The notes under the pieces: generated by a model | What the model saw: the letters and a program-made list of their open reading frames with translations, nothing else | What the model was told of the DNA's origin: nothing | Database searches by the model: none | Shown here: in pieces, positions 45,260 through 57,042 of the stretch | How positions within the stretch are numbered: the first letter of the stretch is position 1 | Layout of the letters: each line of letters opens with the position of its first letter | Assembly (NCBI GenBank): GCA_000697355.1 | Contig: JNEN01001230.1 | Location: 310,001-374,000, forward strand | From: Syncephalastrum monosporum B8922 | Taxonomy: Eukaryota > Mucoromycota > Mucoromycetes > Mucorales > Syncephalastraceae | Direction: 5' to 3' | DNA length: 64,000 nucleotides | Translations under genes and position numbers: made by a program

Positions 45260-47945
45260 ATGCTTCACGGTGATCGGTATCTTCAATCACTGGAGGCAAC
45301 CCACCCACACCACCAACAGCAGCAGCATCGGTATCACCCACAACCGCAGCATGGTCCGGAGGATGCAGCGTCGACACGGTTACCTTTACCAGCTCTGCCT
45401 GTCCTGCCCATATATATCCAGAGGGAGCTGAGCAACAGTCTTCAGGAGGTGGAGGGAGCGCTGGCGCCCCTCTTATCCGAGGATGCGCTGCGCTTGATCT
45501 CCGAGGCCTTCCGGGTATGGCTGCTTGCATCGAAGCAACACTCTGACGAGCGGATCGCTCGCGCCTTCTCCAAAAATCCTTATGGACAGGAGACGGCAGG
45601 AGCAGACCGTGCGAACAACAAGGTGACGACATGGCTCCGTCGCTCCTTGACACGCCAGCGCGTCCATGTTGAGCCCGTAAAACAGAAGACGGAAAATTAT
45701 GGTGGCCACCTGTCGCCCTCTACGCTGACGAGCACACATTTGTCTGCCACTGAGTCGCCTGCTTCGAGTGTCCAAAAAGCAATGACTACGAGAAGCGTCT
45801 CACACCCTGCCGATGTGGCTAGCACGACGAAGATGCAGGTGAAAAAGTCAACGACCATGACAAGTATCGCTTCCGTGTGGACACGACTAGGTCAGCACGT
45901 GCGAACAGCTCTGGGACGGCAGTCTTCCAAAAGGACGCTCACTGTCGAAAACGAACCGTCCTCATTCTCTGGCCACATTCTTCTCGCCGACACGAAATCA
46001 TCTACTTATTCGCATTCCGCTGGCGACCCGCATGAACAACCACATCAGCAAGAACAACAGCAGCCGCAACAGCAACCGCAACAACCACTAGAGCAAGTGA
46101 AAGGCGTACAGGGCCAAGACATGCCATTGCCATCCGGCTCCATGGATACGTTTCAACAACAGTGGCTCGAGGCCAACCTGCGTAGTCATCTCGCTACTTC
46201 AGCCACTACGTCGCCGTCCTGTACGCCGTCCGCCTTGTCCCCTCTGAGCAGCGCGCCCAGCCAGCGTCGATCAACAATAATGAGTGCTCATCACAATAAT
46301 AGCAATAAGACAACGTTTCGTATTCCTCGTCGTCCCGTGCCAAACCTGTCACCTGCCATGAGTAGTAGTACTGCGCGTTCTAGCGTGCTGCTTCGCGCTC
46401 CACGCCAACACCATCCTCAGGTCGGGTCACCGGCTATATACGATGTCTGCAGCACGCCACGTACAGCCCGCTCTAGTATTATGTCTACCCAGCGCATGTC
46501 ACGCCGGCCAATTTCCATGCTCTCGACCTTGCGCAAAGACGAGACAGCGGTCCGTATCGCACCCATACCCATCCCGGATGCAAGTGCTCAAAAAAGCGAC
46601 GTACCAGCCAAATCCCAGCAGCGCAAGAGAACATCAAAACAGCAAAAAAGGAGGGATACGAATGACACATTCTACGATTACAGTGATATCTGGAGTACAC
46701 GACGTTCACTTATGGCGCCTCCCCCTTCGGTTCACTCTGGATCTAATACATTGAGCGAAAAAGAGCGCAGGACGGTTGAAAATGAAGCAACATCCAAGGA
46801 CGCCTGGGGCCCTGAGCACCGTTCGGCACTCACTCTGATGGCACAGCTTTCCAACGAGGGCGAGATGGCAGATGTGCACCTTCCACCCCTAAGACAGCAA
46901 GCGTTCTCACATTACCCTGACGACAATAGCAAGGCAAGCCGATCGGCTGCTGAGGAATTTATGGGTACTGGCGACAGTGGGAGTGATGCTTATGACGACA
47001 ACAACGACGAAGGGGATGAAGAGGAGGAGGAGGAGGATGGCGATATCATCACACCCACCTTCGCCGCGCCTCTTCCCGAAAAGTACATGGCTGCCGATGT
47101 TACACTCAAAACGCCCTGGAGCCCGCCCTTGGGTGAGCCAAGACGTGCCCAAAGGCGATCAGCACAGCACAGACCCGGTTCCCCCCAGTTGAATGCCGAA
47201 GACGAGTATCTTCAGCTGGCACAGGCTGACAAAGCGTTCCAAATCGAGTGGCAGATGACCTTTCACGATGAATGGCAATCTCAAGAACGCATGGAAGCTC
47301 TGGTGAGATGGTACTATCAGACAAAAACTGAATGAACATGGAAGGAAGGTGTATGTTGAATCTTTCCATTATAATATAGGATTTCATTCAGTCTATGCAG
47401 CAAATTGCGTGAATCACATGCGCAGGAGCGCTTCCTCTACGATGATATTTTTACCGCCCACCCCGACCTCGTCGCGTCCAGCAACAGCAATGACCAAAAG
47501 CAACTTTTCGGTGCAGAGGCGACAACAGCTTGGTTTGACATCTACGACATGATTGCTTATGTTTTTGACTGTGGCACGGTAAATATCCAGGGCAAGCTTT
47601 GGGTAATGTAAATATTAACTATGCATGCAGCTCGTCGCAGAACACGGCGTGATCGCCATGATTTATATCGAACGCATGCTCGAAACCTCTGGACAGCCAC
47701 TTTGTGATGCGAATTGGCGGTTGGTAACACTGATGGGTCTTATGCTGTCCGTCAAGATTTGGGACGACTGTGCGGTTTTCAACGCAGATTTCGTGCAGAT
47801 ATTCCCGGACATTGATCTCTCACGCATGAACCTGGTTGAGCGACATTTTCTGCATGGCCTCAAATACAACATTGGGGTGTCCTGCAAAGAGTTTGCGACT
47901 ACTTTTCTCCAGCTGCAACGGCAGCATGACAAGGCGACTAATTAG
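45260..47945 (+). CDS. cyclin Y-like protein with long disordered N-terminus
   Basis: Cyclin of the Y/PCL-related branch, expected to bind a PFTAIRE or PHO85-type kinase. Exons 45260-47310, 47380-47578, 47631-47945; 854 residues. Residues 1-680 are mostly disordered: Gln/His-rich, Ser/Thr-rich with many basic and SP/TP-like sites, and an acidic patch (about 585-605). The cyclin box is at the end (about 735-845): TAWFDIYDMIAYVFDCG, LVAEHGVIAMIYIERMLE, NWRLVTLMGLMLSVKIWDDCAVFN, MNLVERHFLHGLKYNIGV, very like CCNY. The 47310/47380 join is uncertain: an alternative acceptor at 47400 would remove 7 residues, and the donor GTACTA is weak. The first and last exons could even be separate genes if that join is wrong, but the frame fits. 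Confidence 0.75.
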
Positions 47946-49556
47946 CAAGCGCGTGCCTGTCGTAACTATCCTACTACTTGCATTGATAACGTTATTTCTT
48001 GTATAAACTGTAAAACATAACATTTCATCTCTCTTTCCTTTTTCTTGTAAACGCATGTACATCTGCAGAAAAGGAAGGATTGCTCCCCTAAGCATGTGTA
48101 TCATATGGCTCAACTTTCTAAGGTACCTATACGTATCAAAGAAGCACTGTAGTCTAGGATGCTGATATTAAAGCGTTGATACAGCTGCCTAAATATGGGT
48201 TTAGACAAACTTGTATAGAGATTAGTTTGGTGGGTAAGGGCCAGTCCTCTAGACATATAAGATTGTATCTGATAGCATAAATTTCCCAATCGTGTTTGCA
48301 GAATAATGACCCATAAACCGAAGGGGTGATCAAGAATAAGTCATCCTTTGCTCTTTCTCACCGATGTAAAGATAAAAGTAGTAAAGTGCTGTTTACTAAA
48401 ATATGTATTGTAATGACGTATAAGTAGAACAAAAGGATCGAAGTTTATTTGCAAATGTGGATCATAGTCGTCTGATGGAGGTTACACGTGGGGCGCAATA
48501 GTAAAATATGACAGAAAAAATAGAAACCACGTAAGTGGGACAATCTATGCTTCATAAGGCTGATGAATTGAACGGAAGATCAGTGATCATCAGAGTGAAT
48601 CCATGGGCTCGGTAGAATACACAACAGAAAAAAAAAAGGTTTCGTGTGCTTCGCTTTTACATAGATGAAAAAGACATAGCCATGCTATTCATAGCTCACG
48701 CTGTCCTACAGATATTAACTGACGAAATAAGATGAGAAGAAAAAATGCGTATGTAAGCGAAGGAACCCGCGGGAAGACTGGCAAGGCAATGATATGTCTT
48801 GCACAACCGTCGTCAATAGACGAGAGGGTTGACACTAGGCCTTTTTCTGATAGAAATCCGTACCTAGGATGCTCAAGACGTATCTTCCAGGAAAGTGATC
48901 AGTTGGCTCGGCAAAAAAAAGAAATAGCAATATCGTGACAAGTAGGTTGCACCACCCTTGAGAACGAAGAAAATTGTGCCCGATGGTAACATGTTCATGA
49001 GCCGCCAATGAGCGCAAATGGCCTTGTGGAACGATCAAAAATAGCCCGCCCAGTAGTACAGCCTGGACCCTCATGCTCCTCATTCCTAGACACCTTCTCC
49101 TCAATCTTCTTTTGCTTCCAAAGAACGATCTTTGAGAAGCTATTATGTTTGAAAATGTCATTCACAAGAAACCACAGAGAGGCTGTAGTCGGCCATAGAG
49201 CTACAACTGACGGAAAAAGTGAGCGGTATAAGAAAGATTTACTGGCTATTTGCCTTACATGCCTGCATGAGTTCCTGGCGGGGCGAAGATAGATGTCCAT
49301 GTATGGATGCATCTGTGTGCGTGATGGTTATGTATGTGTGTCACCGACGTAAAATTGGAAACATCAACGCGTTGAAGCCCTTCTTTGGCCTAGTACATGC
49401 TCCCACTGTCTCTTTTTTTTTTTGTTCCCCTTCTTTAAGCGCCCCAAAAGCGCCCCTGCCTATTTTTTTTTTGTTTTACCTCCTTTAATACACTCTCTCA
49501 ACCTCAGTCCCTTGCGTGCTTTATTTTTCTTCTTTCTTTCATTTTCCCACATTATC
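47946..49556. other. long intergenic, no recognised gene
   Basis: About 1.6 kb. Open frames on both strands at 48835-49312 are short and unrecognised. T-rich and CT-rich sequence from 49400 leads into the next gene's start. Confidence 0.35.
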
Positions 49557-50626
49557 ATGAAGATCCAGTATATGCTTAGTAAATATCCACTTTTGATTGC
49601 AGCATTAATACTGCTGCAACAGCCAGAGGTCGGACATGCCCAGTTGAGTGACATCCTTGGCGGTGGCGGTGCGAACCCATCTGCAGGCGGTAGTGCAGTA
49701 GCCACTTCAAGCGAAGCGCCGGCGCCCACGACGCAAAACCCTGTGCCAACGCAGCAGCCGACTTCATCGGACAACAATAATCAGCAGCCGTCGCAAACCG
49801 CACAACCAACCTCAGCCGCTCCGTCAGCGGACCCGAGCAGTAATACCGACAACAATAACGGTGGCAACACGGCCACCTCATCCCAGGCCGGTAACAACAA
49901 CGACAACAACAACAATCAGAATCACCGGAAAACGTCGAATAATGCACAGGGCAATGCCTCGGCTACGGGTGACTCGTCCAGCTCAACATCAAGCTCGGAT
50001 CAACAGGATAGTAACGATAGCAACAACAACAATAACAACAGCAATGCCAACCAGCAAAACAACCAAAAACAAGGAAGCGATGACACGGGCAATAATACTG
50101 CTGTTATCGCCGGTTCGGTAGTGGGTGGCGTTGGTATGTATATGACAAAAAAGAAAAAGAAAAAAAAAAGGCGTCGTAGAGTGTGCTTACTGATGTACTT
50201 TATGCAATAGTGGGTCTGGCTCTGGTAGCAGGTCTGCTGACGTTTATCAACCGACGCGCTGGATGCACGAACCGCCGTCGACGCCGCGACGAAATGCTTG
50301 AAACACAGCCTGATGACTTTGTTATGAGCGAGAATAACAATAATATGGGTGGGGCTTCGCCTTTCCAGCACGCGCGTCGGTTCGTGCCGCCCACGCCTGC
50401 AGGGGCAGGCTACATGACCCTGAACGACCAATCACACGAGTTTGCCTACACTAACGCGAGCTCAGAACAACTTTCCCAACCTACGACGAATACTTCCTAC
50501 TATTACGATCACCCTAATCCGGGTATGATGGCTCCCGGTCCTCCTATTATCGGTACACATATCCCGGCCGCAGGCGGCTTCAAACCAGATACCAACGACG
50601 GCGAGCATAAACCCAACGCGGTGTAA
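49557..50626 (+). CDS. Asn/Ser/Thr-rich single-pass membrane glycoprotein
   Basis: Exons 49557-50133 and 50211-50626; 330 residues. Signal peptide (about 1-28, LLIAALILLQQPEVGHA), then a 150-residue ectodomain rich in Ser, Thr, Asn, Gln and Pro, a likely heavily O-mannosylated stalk with several Asn-X-Ser/Thr sites. One transmembrane helix (about 183-208, AVIAGSVVGGVVGLALVAGLL) is split by the intron, followed by a basic stop-transfer RRAGCTNRRRRR and a 115-residue cytoplasmic tail. The overall plan resembles Mid2/Wsc-type wall sensors or msb2-like mucins, but there is no WSC cysteine domain. Function is unknown. PMT4 at 59.3 kb is the kind of enzyme that would modify it. Confidence 0.72.
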
Positions 50627-50737
50627 ATGCGTCCTTCCTATTTTATTTTATTTTAGTTTCCACATTTTTATCTAACGCAAATAGACGACTTCATCTCAGC
50701 ATTCTTCGCATTCGAACCACAATTTTATTCTTTCTTT

Positions 50738-51970
50738 TTACTCTTCCTGTTTGTCGGCGACGATTGACTTTTCCTCGCCTTCTTCTTTCGGGGAGGGCTG
50801 TGCAAGGTGCATGTCTTTGAGGACGAGGACAAGCGGGACGTGATCGCTCGCTCCGTACGCCTCTTGACGGATCTCGCTTTCCACGATTTTATCGAGCAGA
50901 TCAGGCGTGACAACAAAGTAGTCTAGACGCCACCCAATGAGTTTCTCTCTGCATTTGAAGCGGTAGGAGTAGTATGTGTAATGGCCGCGGGTCTCGGGGT
51001 GTTTCCGTCGCCAACTGTCAACAAGACCGGGCAGATCGCCAGAGGGTGCCAGGACTTTGCTGAAATCCTCGCGTTCCTCCTCGGTAAAACCAGCCGATCT
51101 GAGAAAAAATAGTTGAGTTCTGTGTCTCCCTTTTGTCCTTATATCATGTACCTTGTGTTTGTATCCGGTCGAGCAATATCGTCGCGTGTGTGCGCGACAT
51201 TTAAGTCACTAAAATTTCCTTTTGCATGAATAACCAGGCTGTACGAATAACGTGTCGAATGCTTACCCTGCCCATACAACGGGCTTCTTTTCCTTCTGGA
51301 AATCACGAATATATTTCTCCATGTGGTCGTTGAAGACACGGCGCTCAGGAAGGCGCACCAACTCGTTACCAGCATTGGGAACATAGCACGAAATGAAAAC
51401 GAAGGAGGGGAAGGTGAGGGTTATGACGCGTCCTCTTGAGCCATCATCATAATTAGGCAGACCGTACGTGACCGAGATAGGCTTGAACTTGGAGAAAACA
51501 GCAACACCGGCGTATCCCTTCTTGTCATGATGGGCCCAATAACGGTACTTGTACACCTTGTCGTCGACAGCACCCGACAGAGGCACGTTCACCTTGGTCT
51601 CCTGGAGACACACGATATCGGCATCCTCGGCTTCAATGTACTGCTTGAAGCCTTTTTTCAGACTCGCGTTGAGGCCAGACACGTTAAAAGACGCGAGCTT
51701 GATCGCACCCTCAGGAGTCTTTGGGTACTTGAGATCGTCAGGCATTTTCGTGTTGGTGGGCACGGTTGGATCGAAGGGAACCCATTCCTTCTTCTTGCGT
51801 TTGGGGGCACTGGCCTTGTCTTGTGGAGGCGAATCCGTGGCCTTCGGGTCCGATTTTCTCTTGGGGGGCATTGCAAAAAAGCGAAGTTGGGGTGGCTGTC
51901 GCGAAAGTGGCAACCGCAAGGCGAATTGTGGTCGGTGACAAAAGCGATTTCGAGTCAAAAGACGAAGCAT
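50738..51970 (-). CDS. AP endonuclease / exonuclease III family (APE1 type)
   Basis: Base-excision repair nuclease cutting DNA 5' to abasic sites, Mg-dependent. Exons 51970-51267, 51208-51152, 51098-50738; 373 residues. Residues 1-34 (MLRLLTRNRFCHRPQFALRL...) form a basic amphipathic leader suggesting mitochondrial import; from Met34 a nuclear-type basic MPPKRK and KRKKK follow, so two forms from two ATGs are possible. Catalytic marks: LASFNVSGLNASLKKG (Asn), IVCLQETKV (metal-binding Glu), YAGVAVFSK, FISCYVPNAG, the GDLNVAH loop with Asp and Asn at the exon 1-2 join, WRLDYFVV, and GASDHVPL with the catalytic His. All in place, so the enzyme should be active. Start codons of this gene and MFAP1 are 69 bp apart. 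Confidence 0.94.
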
Positions 51971-52039
51971 TTTTGAGTCTTCCCCGCCTCTCCTGACTTC
52001 CCTCTTTTTTTATATCCCAAATCCCATCATATTTAAACT
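51971..52039. promoter_or_regulatory. compact bidirectional promoter, APE1 / MFAP1
   Basis: Only 69 bp separate the two divergent start codons. The stretch is CT-rich with a T-run and TATAT near 52010-52015. Both 5' UTRs must be very short, or transcription starts inside the other gene. Confidence 0.65.
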
Positions 52040-53478
52040 ATGGCAAGTCGACCCACCGCCCGAAGAGAACACATTCCAAAGGCGCAAGCCAAGCGATACC
52101 GTGCCGGCCAAGTTCCAGAGAATTACGTCGACGATCTGTCGGACAGCTCCGAAGAAGAGGAGGAAGAAGAACAGCAGCAACTGCATCAGCACAGACCGTC
52201 GAATGAACCCTCCAAATCACTCCAGTTTGCACAGAAAGAAGTCGTCACTGGTTTAAAACAAGTCGAGATCTCTGAGGCAGAGGCTGCATCCGACCGGCGA
52301 TTGCGCCGATTACGGCAAGCACAGCAACAACAGCAGGATTCCGTAGAAACAGACGATGCAGGTCGACGTCGACGAAGACGTCAGGTCGAGGAAGAACAAG
52401 AGGAAGAGGAGGATACGAACGAGGAGGAAAAGGCACGGGAGCGGCTACGCATGAAGGCAAAAGCGCTCCAGCAGCAACGAGAGCAGGAGGAAGAGATGCG
52501 CCTACGACAGGCTGCTATGCGGATGCAAACCCAAGACGAAGGAGACGAAGATGAAGACGAAGAGGTACACAGAACATCCATCGATGGAGACGTTGGCTTA
52601 CCCCTGCCCATTCATTGTAGAGCTCGAGCGAGTACGAGACAGACAGCGATGATAGCGAGGAAGATGCTCTGCAGAGCATGCCAAAGCCTGTCTTTATACC
52701 AAAGTAAGAATGGCACCACTGTTCGGTGATTGGTGCATAAACATATCTGACAACCAACGTGTAGGGCGCACCGTGATACGGTGGTCAAGCAAGAAGAGCT
52801 CCAACGACAAGAAGAAGAGCGCGAGCGCAAACTTCAAGAAGAGCTCGAAGCACGCAAGCAGCAGTCGCACGCGTTGTTGGCCGAAGAGCTGCGCAAGGAA
52901 CGTGAAGGAGGCAAGTTGCGAAATATGAATCCACTTCATGCCTTTGCTCACATGTTAGCGTAGAAACCGACAAGGATCTCTCGGCCCATGTAATGGATGT
53001 GGACGACACAGACAATCCAGACGATGTGGAGGAATTTGAGGCATGGAAAGTGCGTGAGCTCAGACGTATCAAGCGAGACCGTGAAGAGCGTATCGCGCGC
53101 GAGCGTGAAGAGGAGGAAATCGAGCGTCGGCGGCAGCTGCCCGAAGATGTCCGCATGCAGCTCGACTTGGAGGAGGCGGAAAAGACACGGCAAAAAGACA
53201 AGGGCCAGCAGACATTCATGCAAAAGTACTACCACAAAGGTGCCTTTTATCAGGATTCGAGTGACGAAGTCTTCCAGCGTGATTATTCTGCGCCTACAGT
53301 GGACGAAGTGCGCAATAAAGAGCTGCTGCCCAAGGTCATGCAAGTCAAGAACTTTGGTTTGGCTGGACGCACCAAGTGGACCCACTTGGTTAATGAGGAC
53401 ACATCGACGAAGGACGACCCTTGGAACAACCCATTGGCGCCCAACAAACGTAGAAAGCGGAATGATAAATACGATTGA
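52040..53478 (+). CDS. MFAP1 homologue, spliceosomal protein
   Basis: Homologue of human MFAP1 (S. pombe Saf4/Spp381-like), a tri-snRNP/B-complex protein of the spliceosome. Exons 52040-52564, 52621-52703, 52765-52914, 52959-53478; 425 residues (human 439). Acidic and charged coiled-coil N-half (EEEEEEEQQQL; EEEDTNEEEKARERLR; ERERKLQEELEARKQQ), then the conserved C-half: EEFEAWKVRELRRIKRDREER, FMQKYYHKGAFYQD, DYSAPTVDEVRNKELLPKVM, VKNFGLAGRTKWTHLVNEDT, ending with KRRKRN. The third intron (52915-52958, 44 nt, donor GTTGCG) is the least certain, giving NVETDKDL at its join. The window also has PRP4, another tri-snRNP protein. Confidence 0.93.
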
Positions 53479-53771
53479 TTTGTCTATGCGAGCATTTAAT
53501 TACGGAAATAAGAGTAGAAACAAGAAAAAAAAAAAGGGGGAGAACGTAACGTGACATGGGAACATGTAATGAGGCACAAGTATGTATGTCAAATTCGTAA
53601 GTTCGTACGTGTGTGGGTGAACGTCAGTTTGACTTGATGCATGTCAACGTGTGTAAGCGTGAGCGTGAGTGTATACATGTAGTGTGGAAAATGTTTGGTG
53701 ACTGAGTGCACATGGGGTGTGAGAAAAAAGAAATAAAGACTGATTGCGGAAGGCAAGAGGGGTATCTCGGA
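53479..53771. other. intergenic between convergent genes
   Basis: About 0.3 kb 3' region of MFAP1 and the UDP-galactose transporter. GT-rich, no coding sequence seen. Confidence 0.45.
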
Positions 53772-55009
53772 TCACAGGCCATAGAGGTAGGTCGCGTAAA
53801 TGACAAAGGCGGCTCCAAGAACAAAGGTACCCGTCAGACTGAAGTTGAAGAGCCAGATGCTGAGGATACTGGAGAGGATAATACTGATACTGGTAGCGAA
53901 GCCCTTGAGAATGTTGTCGGCGTACTTGACAACGAGAGCGACTACAAGACCGCCAAAGGCCTGGATACCAATGACCAGCCAGGTAAGTGGAGTGTAGTTA
54001 ACAAAGAAGCCCTTTTCGGCAATGGTTGTGCCATCCTGGAGAAGGACGACGAAGACGAGACCAAGAAGGACCGAGAAGAAGGACATTTGGATGTTACGGA
54101 TCCACAACTGGCTTTGGACAGCTGCGGCCTGCTCCTCGAGCGGCGTTTCGTCAACAACAACATGGTGCTGAGCCGGCGGGGGGGAGATCTTGCCCTCTTC
54201 GTCGTCGTCGTCGGGTTTAGCGGACGAGGTGCTGGGCGCGGCCTTCAGAATCTTCTCAAAATAGACACCAGCCAAGCCCGACAGGACACACGCCATCAGA
54301 ACGGCAAAGAAACCATGAGCATTCGACTGGTTGCCGACTTGAACAGGCACGATCTCGTCTGACGCTTGCACGGCGACAGAGGACGAGCCAAAGAAGAATG
54401 ACGCAAAGCCTGACAGTGATACTGTATCCTTCGGCAGCACGACCAAACCGATACCGACTGTCAAGAGTGCGAGGGCGGCCCATTTGAGGCGCGAGAGAGA
54501 CTTGTTCAGCAGCGCGACACTGAAGAAGGCGGTGGTGAGGATTTTGAGCTGGTAGGTCACCTGGAATGTGGCTGCGTCGAGATTGGTGGCTGCGACATAT
54601 TGCAGGTTGTTCTAACAAACAGAAGGGGCGTCATGTGTAAGTGGACAACAACAGTAACAGAAACAGACACGGGTGACTCCTCGTTGCAGTATGAAATTAC
54701 CTGGATGAGATAGAGCACGGCAGGAAAGGCCAGCTTTGCCGACTCGCGCCACTTTACAAAAAGCTCTCGGTGCAACAGAGAAACGAGCCGAGGAAATGAC
54801 CGACGATGAGGAAGAGGAATGCAGTAAAGAACGGCCATGCACGCAATGGTCTTGGTGACTTCGGACATGACAACAGCCGTGGATGCAAGGTACTGTTCGT
54901 CTTCAGATACACCTGCTCTCGTATACCGCATCACGAGAATCAATGCACTGTTCTGGACTACCAGGATGAGGAGCGACAAGTATTTAAGCGGAATCCCGCC
55001 AAAGACCAT
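53772..55009 (-). CDS. UDP-galactose transporter (SLC35A2 type)
   Basis: Golgi nucleotide-sugar antiporter importing UDP-galactose (or a related UDP-sugar) for glycan synthesis. Exons 55009-54701 and 54611-53772; 382 residues, about ten helices. Marks: KYLSLLILVVQNSALILVMRY in helix 1, LASTAVVMSEVTKT, NNLQYVAATNLDAATFQVTYQ, QLKILTTAFFSVALLNKSLS, HGFFAVLMACVLSGLAGVYFEK, and VVALVVKYADNILKGFATS near the end; these are close to animal SLC35A2 and S. pombe Gms1. An acidic loop (about 220-240, DDDDEEGK) and a Ser/Val insert (about 165-175) lie between helices. It is unrelated in family to the YEA4-type transporter in the window. Confidence 0.93.
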
Positions 55010-56140
55010 GGAGACCGCTACGAAAAAAAAAAAAGGTCAGTCGTACTTGTAATGAAGCCAGTTTCGAGTTACCCATCGCAATACGCGCGTAAGAAAACTA
55101 GCTATGGTTTGAGTTGGAAAAGAAAAAGAAGAAGAGCGGAAGCGCAAAAGGTGAGAACGAGCGAAGGAGGAAAGAAGAAGGGGTGTGAGTAAAGGTCTAG
55201 TGCGGGATCAAACAAGCTCTCTTTTTTTTTTTTTTTGTCTCTGTTCCAAAAAAGGACCCCGCTCGCCCAAACTCTATTGCCATGCTTCTTCGCCATTTAT
55301 GTTCTTATGAGACAACGCTCGGATGATATATGCCGTGGCGGTTTCGGGCGCTTCGTTAGGCGTGTCGTTTTGCTTGTTTCATCCGTTACCGATTTCGAAA
55401 CCCCTCTGGATAAAGGCGGATATCAGACTATGAGAACCGCATATCTCGAGTGTATATGTCAACAAGGTGCTATTGTACAGGAAAACTCGCATGCATGTCC
55501 GTCTGGATGCCGATAGAGAAAAACGCAAAACTGGGTTCTTTATTTAGCTACTGCACGTAGCACAGGTAATACGAGTCGCTCTACTTTCGGTTTTTAGCTG
55601 CTCTCGCCCTTGGGCGGGGTCCTATAAAAAGATGACATTTTCATCATTTGCAATTCATCTCGCCAAGAATGAAAAATCTGTCGCCGATTTATGTGTCCAG
55701 AGCTTGATTTGAAGGTTATTCCTTTTGCGATCCTACTTTGGCGGATGGGCACAATTTGAACGAACGAATTATCGAAAGACGATGTGTCTTTTATTTTGGT
55801 TTGTGTTTTGTTTTTGAAAATACACGATACCTTCTTCATTTGTCTTTAAGGTTACAAACACGCCACAGACATAAATAGTCCCTTACAAGCACAAGCGACA
55901 TCCTATTACGCGCCTCTCTCGGTGCCTTGGATTTCCGCATTTTTGTGATACCACCACCTTTGTAGAGGCACATAAGCCCTAGTGTTTCTATAAGCTATGG
56001 CACACAGAAACGTATCAGATTGCACGACTGACTGCAACTACTCGAAAGCCAGTATAGATATTTTTGGAGTAACCCAATTTTTATTGCAATGAAGCGCCAG
56101 TTGGCAATACTAATGACAACAATAGAATGGGCGAAATGAT
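55010..56140. other. long intergenic, no recognised gene
   Basis: About 1.1 kb. An 81-codon minus-strand frame (55594-55839) and a 93-codon plus-strand frame (55235-55516) are unrecognised. Includes T-runs at 55221-55236. Confidence 0.35.
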
Positions 56141-56682
56141 TTACTCATCGTCAACGACGGCAGTCTCCAGACCTAGATCGACGAAGAGAAAAGAGGTGAG
56201 TTTAGATTCGATACGCTTCATAGATAGGAGAGAAAACAGCATCATCTCCAACCTCTCGCGTTTTCACCTGCCAGAAGCGCAAAAGCGGGCATACCTTCCT
56301 GCCCACTCTACGCTACTGGACAGCGCAAAATAAAAAGGAAGAGATACGTACCCTTGAAGGAGGCGACGGGGACGTAGGTGACGTAGGAGTAGAGCTTGTG
56401 CTTAGCATCCTCATCGTCGTTACGCTTGCGGGCAATGCGGACGCGGATGCGGTGGGGGACGTTGCGAACACCAGTGGACCACAGAGCCTTGTTCAGAGCG
56501 GGGTCAACGCGGACGTCCTCGGTACCCATGGCCTTCTTGGCGAAAGCCTTGACCGACTTCAGAGCATGGGGGGTGCGGTTCTTGAACGAGCGACCGTGCA
56601 CAAGCTTGTGCAGGTGGATGGTGTACTCGCGGGTGACAACGTCAGCGAGAGTGGAACGCTTCTGGGTGGTCTTGGAGGACAT
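56141..56682 (-). CDS. RPL31: 60S ribosomal protein L31
   Basis: Cytosolic large-subunit protein eL31, sitting at the peptide exit tunnel. Exons 56682-56352 and 56172-56141; 120 residues (yeast 113, human 125). Marks: [92 protein letters not shown], and the end [12 protein letters not shown]. The last exon is short (10 codons). An upstream 5' UTR intron (56777-56688, GT...AG) is likely, leaving 5 nt of leader before the ATG; it contains GGAT repeats. Codons are strongly C-ending as expected for a ribosomal gene. Confidence 0.96.
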
Positions 56683-56687
56683 CACGA

Positions 56688-56777
56688 CTAGAGTATTATA
56701 TCAGTATATTGGAACGGATGCCGATGGGCAGGTGGATGGATGGATGGGCGGATGGATGGATGGGTGTGATGGTTTAC
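56688..56777 (-). other. probable 5' UTR intron of RPL31
   Basis: Donor GTAAAC at 56777 and acceptor CTAG ending at 56688, with a TACTGATA branch-like site near 56704. Introns in the leader are common in fungal ribosomal protein genes. Inference only. Confidence 0.55.
56731..56764. repeat. (GGAT)n microsatellite in RPL31 leader intron
   Basis: About eight imperfect GGAT/TGGA units between 56731 and 56764. Confidence 0.75.
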
Positions 56778-57042
56778 CTTGACAGATGGAAGAAGAGGTC
56801 GAACACTTGGTTGCACTCTGCTTTGGGTTTTTTATACTATTTCGATCCCCGCTTCACTTTTTTTTTATCTTTCTGTTGAAGCCACCCCTTGGCGGCCATG
56901 ATACCGTCAATGCCCATTTCTGTGCTATTCATGTCGTCGTAACCAACAGGTCGTAGTCTGACCAAAATCCGTCATGTTCATATTCTATGCGTTCATTGTC
57001 TGTCTTTGTTAAAGTGCCGTGTATTTACTGTATCCTTGGCAT
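56778..57042. other. intergenic, RPL31 promoter / PRP4 3' region
   Basis: Upstream of RPL31 on the minus strand there is a T/A-rich stretch with TATA-like TTTTATAC (near 56830-56837). No coding sequence. Confidence 0.4.

Noticed and set aside
46443..46754. 103-codon plus-strand frame
   Set aside because: Other-frame reading within the disordered region of the cyclin Y-like gene.
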